Shown piece after piece: positions 4,585 to 6,920 of a DNA stretch of 6,920 nt. Every line of letters starts with the position of its first letter. Positions within the stretch are counted from its first letter, which is position 1. The stretch spans positions 1 through 6,920 of the forward strand of contig JAEWOR010000049.1 of NCBI GenBank assembly GCA_023399595.1, in the 5' to 3' direction. Below the pieces are notes generated by a model, which was not told the origin of the DNA, did not search any database, and worked only from the letters and a program-made list of their open reading frames with translations. Made by a program: the position numbers and the translations under genes. Origin of the DNA: Bacteroidota bacterium. GTDB taxonomy: Bacteria; Bacteroidota; Bacteroidia; Flavobacteriales; Weeksellaceae.

Positions 4585-4588
4585 CCAA
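4550..4588 (-). promoter_or_regulatory. tRNA-operon promoter P2, upstream tandem copy
   Basis: On the minus strand TTG (4586-4588), a 21-bp spacer and TATATTTG (4557-4564) precede the same discriminator CAACCGC as in P1. The identical 15-mer lies 122 bp upstream of the P1 copy. It lies downstream of the hpf stop, so it serves the tRNA genes rather than hpf. Confidence 0.75.
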
Positions 4589-4618
4589 ATATTTTTTAGC
4601 TTTTTTTTCTATTTTTTT

Positions 4619-4909
4619 TTATGCCATTTCTTTTTTCTTGATTAACAGCTTTTTAGCAGTATCCACACATTGATCCAAACTATCTTCAAAACTAGTAGAC
4701 GTCTTCTTAACAACAATATCGTCACCTGGAACTGCTAAGATTAGCTCTGTTGTTTTATTAGCTTTATCCGAAGTGTTCTCCAGTTTTAAAAGTACTTTAC
4801 ATTCTATAATTTTGTCATAAAATGTATCTAATTTGGATACTTTTTTGTCAATGTGAGTTTCTAGAGGCTCATGAGGAGTTAGCCCCAGTGATTGTACGGA
4901 AATCTTCAT
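4619..4909 (-). CDS. hpf: Ribosome hibernation promoting factor, short form (HPF/YfiA family)
   Basis: The 96-residue protein matches the single S30AE/HPF domain in length and pattern. It has a first strand MKISVQSLGL, a helix with PHEPLETHIDKKVSKLDTFYD, a strand with ECKVLLKLE, a TELILAVPGDDIVVKKT strand pair and a C-terminal helix with FEDSLDQCVDTAKKLLIKKK. Short HPFs bind the small-subunit decoding region and silence ribosomes in stationary phase. The C-terminal dimerisation domain of long HPF is absent. Its ATG overlaps the xerC TGA as ATGA, so translation is probably coupled. The position between xerC and the tRNA-tuf block recurs in Flavobacteriia, as I recall. No strong terminator hairpin follows directly; the next structure is the P2 inverted repeat. 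Confidence 0.92.
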   Translation of the reverse strand: MKISVQSLGLTPHEPLETHIDKKVSKLDTFYDKIIECKVLLKLENTSDKANKTTELILAVPGDDIVVKKTSTSFEDSLDQCVDTAKKLLIKKKEMA

Positions 4910-5796
4910 AAATCTTCATTTTTTTGTGCTCTTGGATGAGCTTGGTTAAACACTTTTTTAAGTTGCTCTATATTTGCATTTGTGTACACTTGTGTACTTG
5001 CTAAACTAGAATGCCCTAATATTTTTTTAACTTTAGAAATTTCTGCACCATTGTCTAAAACGTGTGTAGCAAAGCTATGACGTAAGATATGTGGGCTTCT
5101 TTTCTTTTTAGTTGTTACCTTACTAAGGTAGTTATTTACCTTCACATAAACAAATTTTTCACCAAGTTTTTTACCTTTATTATTCACAAAAAAATATTGT
5201 TCAAAATCAGGCAACGGTTTTCTCAATTCGAGATAAGCATGAAAATCTACCAGCAATTCTTCAGAAATGGGAATTACTCGCATTTTATTTCCTTTCCCAT
5301 CTATTCTAATTTCTTTTTTTGAAAAATCTACATTATTATACAGTAGATTACAGAGTTCCGCTTTTCTTATACCCGTTTGGTATAAAGTTTCAATAATAAG
5401 CTTTTCTAAAAGTGGAATTTTATTCTTGTTTTCAACTTCCGTTTTAAAATCCTGCATTTCATCAATGGAAAATGGAATTTGTTTTTCTGAATAGAATTTC
5501 AAAGATTGAATACTTTCCATTGGAGAAGCTTCAATTTCTCCTATTTTAAGAAGAAAAACAAACAAACTCCGGAGCGATGACAAATATCTATTTACACTCC
5601 TTTTAGAAAACCCTTTGGAAGAAAGCTCTATTAAGAAGTTTCGTATTATTTTTTTTGAAACTTTACTAAGATCTTCCGAACCTTGAGACATAAAATAAAA
5701 ATCCATAAAAGTTTTTAAATCTTTCCTATAATTTGTTATAGTATGATAAGAGTATCTTTTTTCAAGTTCCAAATATTCCAAAAATCTATCTATCAT
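4906..5796 (-). CDS. xerC: Tyrosine recombinase XerC/XerD family
   Basis: This 296-residue protein has the usual Xer length. The N-terminal SAM-like core-binding domain (about 1-90) begins MIDRFLEYLELEKRYSYHTI. The catalytic domain carries the full set of residues: R144 (TGIRKAEL), K168 (DGKGNKMR), H236 and R239 (HILRHSFATH), H262 (LGHSSLASTQ) and the nucleophile Y271 (VYTN). Xer recombinases resolve chromosome dimers at dif near the terminus. The chromosomal housekeeping neighbourhood argues for a Xer rather than an element integrase, though XerC versus XerD cannot be settled without comparison. The frame extends to a Met at 5832, but that would begin inside the rpsU terminator, so the Met at 5796 is chosen. 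The stop codon overlaps the hpf start by ATGA. Confidence 0.93.
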   Translation of the reverse strand: MIDRFLEYLELEKRYSYHTITNYRKDLKTFMDFYFMSQGSEDLSKVSKKIIRNFLIELSSKGFSKRSVNRYLSSLRSLFVFLLKIGEIEASPMESIQSLKFYSEKQIPFSIDEMQDFKTEVENKNKIPLLEKLIIETLYQTGIRKAELCNLLYNNVDFSKKEIRIDGKGNKMRVIPISEELLVDFHAYLELRKPLPDFEQYFFVNNKGKKLGEKFVYVKVNNYLSKVTTKKKRSPHILRHSFATHVLDNGAEISKVKKILGHSSLASTQVYTNANIEQLKKVFNQAHPRAQKNEDL

Positions 5797-5820
5797 AGCG
5801 TAGTGTAGTGTATACAAACA

Positions 5821-5863
5821 AAAAAAAATCACTTTTCAAATATAAACATTTGAAAAGTGATTT
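5821..5863 (-). terminator. Rho-independent terminator after rpsU
   Basis: A perfect 16-bp stem (5826-5841 with 5848-5863) has a 6-nt loop. On the minus strand it is followed by a U-rich tail (complement of the A-run from 5821). It lies 23 bp after the rpsU stop. TATATTTG (5837-5844, minus strand) runs across the stem and loop and matches a -7 promoter element for xerC. Confidence 0.9.
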
Positions 5864-5886
5864 GTATTGTGAAATTAAAAAATTCC

Positions 5887-6084
5887 TTAAGCTTGTTCTT
5901 CTTTACTAGCTTCTCTTTGCTTGTAAGAAGCTTTTAATCTAGCTTGTCTACCTGATACAGAAGGTTTAATAAATTGTTGTCTTGATCTTAATTGACGAAC
6001 AACACCTGTTTTATCAAATTTTCTTTTGTACTTTTTTAAAGCTCTATCGATAGACTCTCCGTCTTTTACTGGAATTATTAACAT
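5887..6084 (-). CDS. rpsU: 30S ribosomal protein S21
   Basis: The 65-residue, strongly basic protein matches S21 in length and sequence. It starts MLIIPVKDGESIDRALKKYK, continues with KFDKTGVVRQLRSRQQF, and has a Lys/Arg-rich helix and an acidic end (SKEEQA). S21 binds the small subunit near the 3' end of 16S rRNA and assists initiation. In Bacteroidota the neighbourhood of S21 helps hide the anti-Shine-Dalgarno sequence (known of the phylum, not visible here). The gene has its own promoter and terminator, and is divergent from ssrA across 182 bp. The next gene on the strand is xerC. Confidence 0.97.
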   Translation of the reverse strand: MLIIPVKDGESIDRALKKYKRKFDKTGVVRQLRSRQQFIKPSVSGRQARLKASYKQREASKEEQA

Positions 6085-6107
6085 AGTTTACATCTCATTT
6101 TGAGGTG

Positions 6108-6138
6108 CAAATGTATAGATTATTTTTTGAATGAACAA
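6108..6138 (-). promoter_or_regulatory. rpsU promoter
   Basis: On the minus strand TTG (6136-6138), a 20-bp spacer and TACATTTG (6108-6115) match the Bacteroidota consensus. The -7 box lies 24 bp upstream of the rpsU ATG, giving a leader of roughly 15-20 nt. Confidence 0.75.
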
Positions 6139-6240
6139 AATTTTATTCAAAAAGTTTTATTTTCAAATTATGAAACAGCCATTTAAAGCATATAAGTGGT
6201 ATTATTTTTAATAAAATAAAAATTGAATGCAAAATTATTG

Positions 6241-6248
6241 TAATTTTG
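6241..6248 (+). promoter_or_regulatory. Probable ssrA promoter, -7 element
   Basis: TAATTTTG matches TAnnTTTG and lies 18 bp before the mature 5' end of the tmRNA. The nearest upstream TTG (6223-6225) gives a short 15-bp spacer. The gap leaves a short 5' leader for RNase P to remove. Confidence 0.5.
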
Positions 6249-6266
6249 TAAATTATTACCCAGTTA

Positions 6267-6663
6267 GGGGCTGACTGGTTTCGACAGCAAGGTCAATGGG
6301 TAAGTAAGCATGCAGAGAACCGTAGCGCGATCTCTTAAATCCCTTGCTACAGAATTTAACTGGCAACGAAGAGTATGCTCTTGCTGCTTAATCTGAATTA
6401 TAGTAGGATTAACATTTTTCCCGAAGTATAGTAAGGAAACAAGATGTCCCGCGGAAGTTCTGTTCTGCGACGTCCGAGTTCGGGGCATAGGAATTGCGGA
6501 AATAAGCTTTTGAGAACTTCGATCAAAAGACGAAAAATTTAGAAGATAAGCGTAATGTTGAGTGTTTGTTCTCTGCTTTACGACGAAAACCAATAACAAA
6601 ATAAGCATGTAGAAATCTTATGTATTGCTTGTTTGGACGAGGGTTCGAATCCCTCCAGCTCCA
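6267..6663 (+). ncRNA. ssrA: Transfer-messenger RNA (tmRNA)
   Basis: tmRNA rescues stalled ribosomes and tags the unfinished protein for proteolysis. The 5' end GGGGCTGACTGGTTTCGACA and the 3' end with GGGTTCGAATCCC and CAGCTCC form the tRNA-Ala-like half. The 7-bp acceptor stem pairs 6267-6273 with 6656-6662 (one G-U), and the discriminator is A6663. CCA is not encoded. At 397 nt it has the usual size. The tag frame runs from the probable resume codon GGC at 6362 to TAA at 6389-6391 and encodes GNEEYALAA, with the conserved YALAA end. The base at -4 of the resume codon is A, as expected. It is the only complete plus-strand gene in the window. Confidence 0.97.
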
Positions 6664-6673
6664 CTAAAACAGC

Positions 6674-6726
6674 AAAAGAGAATTTGTAAACGACTGATTA
6701 ATAAGTGTTTACATTTTCTCTTTTTT
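6674..6726 (+). terminator. Rho-independent terminator after ssrA
   Basis: A long imperfect stem pairs 6674-6682 with 6716-6724 (9 bp). After a 2-by-2 mismatch it continues as 6685-6691 with 6707-6713 (7 bp). The loop is 15 nt and a U-run ends at 6726. It begins 10 nt after the tmRNA discriminator. Confidence 0.85.
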
Positions 6727-6794
6727 ATTTTGCATCCAAAATTGTATCCATTCTTTAGATTTTCTACTATTTCGAAGTTATTAAATTCAATTGA

Positions 6795-6920
6795 ACCCGT
6801 AGTGCATTTAGGCAATACTAATTTTTAAATTGTTAATATTTCTGTTGTTTTGTTTATTAATGAGTTGTATCACAGTTAGAGCGGTTATTTTAGCTAATAT
6901 TCTTGTTTTAAATCCTTGAA
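6795..6920 (-). mobile_element. 3' end of a probable IS982-family insertion sequence (partial)
   Basis: The transposase fragment at 6808-6920 is followed, 12 bp after its stop, by ACCCGTAGTGCA (6795-6806). This looks like the terminal inverted repeat of IS982-type elements, which as I recall begin with ACCC. The stop lying so close to the end is typical of a compact IS. The other end is outside the window, so target duplication and completeness cannot be judged. Confidence 0.55.
6808..6920 (-). CDS. C-terminal end of a transposase, IS982 family (partial)
   Basis: Thirty-six codons are open from the window edge to a TAA at 6808-6810. The peptide contains GFKTRILAKITALTVIQLIN and ends NNLKISIA. 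This closely fits the C-terminal end of IS982-family transposases of Bacteroidota, where a block like RILSKITALTxIQYxN is followed by a short tail with I-x-x-[IL]-K. No catalytic residue is in view, because the DDE domain lies beyond the edge. Whether the full gene is intact cannot be told. The family call comes from memory of the motif. Confidence 0.6.
   Translation of the reverse strand, partial: QGFKTRILAKITALTVIQLINKQNNRNINNLKISIA

Noticed and set aside
5089..5494. Two plus-strand open frames opposite xerC
   Set aside because: They overlap a complete Xer catalytic domain and look like low-complexity AT-rich translations.
6131..6211. A 26-codon plus-strand frame starting MNKILFKKFYFQ between rpsU and ssrA
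   Set aside because: It overlaps the rpsU promoter, has no promoter of its own, and its Lys/Phe/Tyr content is what AT-rich DNA gives by chance.
6264..6608. Open frame of 114 codons on the minus strand
   Set aside because: It is antisense to the tmRNA, whose ends, acceptor pairing and tag are all clear.
6618..6828. Two opposing open frames of 65-67 codons downstream of ssrA
   Set aside because: They run through the tmRNA 3' end, its terminator and the IS end. The translations are unlike any protein and are shadows of RNA structure.
1..6920. CRISPR array, riboswitch or large new gene system
   Set aside because: No regularly spaced repeats, no recognisable aptamer and no cluster of unknown genes beyond the one 153-residue cargo protein were seen.

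Overview
The window looks like a chromosomal translation and secretion locus from a Flavobacteriia bacterium (phylum Bacteroidota). The evidence is the low GC content, promoters of the TTG-N20-TAnnTTTG type, absence of Shine-Dalgarno sequences, tRNA genes without encoded CCA, and the protein sequences. SecE and EF-Tu look closest to the Weeksellaceae, but this is from memory only. Except for ssrA, every gene reads on the minus strand, so the biological order runs from high to low coordinates.

Layout in transcription order. On the far right is the 3' end of a probable IS982-family transposase (about 6795-6920, running off the edge). Next is ssrA (tmRNA, plus strand), divergent from rpsU (ribosomal protein S21). 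After the rpsU terminator come xerC (tyrosine recombinase) and hpf (ribosome hibernation factor), which overlap by ATGA. Two tandem stable-RNA-type promoters then drive tRNA-Thr(TGT), tRNA-Tyr(GTA), tRNA-Gly(TCC) and tRNA-Thr(GGT). The last block is tuf, tRNA-Trp(CCA), secE and nusG, closed by a strong terminator. The Thr-Tyr-Gly-Thr-tuf order is the same as thrU-tyrU-glyT-thrT-tufB of E. coli. The leftmost 470 bases hold no convincing gene, and rplK, which usually follows nusG, is not in view.

The most notable structure is a very small decayed integrative element of about 924 bp inserted between tRNA-Thr(GGT) and tuf. It is bounded by a perfect 44-bp direct repeat of the tRNA 3' half (3016-3059 and 3940-3983). 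It contains the first 62 codons of a Bacteroidota-type tyrosine integrase, one unrecognised 153-residue exported protein, and short repeats at both ends that resemble integrase arm sites. The probable original tRNA terminator is still found next to the displaced tRNA 3' end, about 0.9 kb from the working tRNA.

A second theme is terminator-like hairpins just upstream of two tRNAs (Thr-GGT and Trp). The gaps leave no room for a promoter, so these tRNAs, and secE-nusG behind tRNA-Trp, appear to need read-through.
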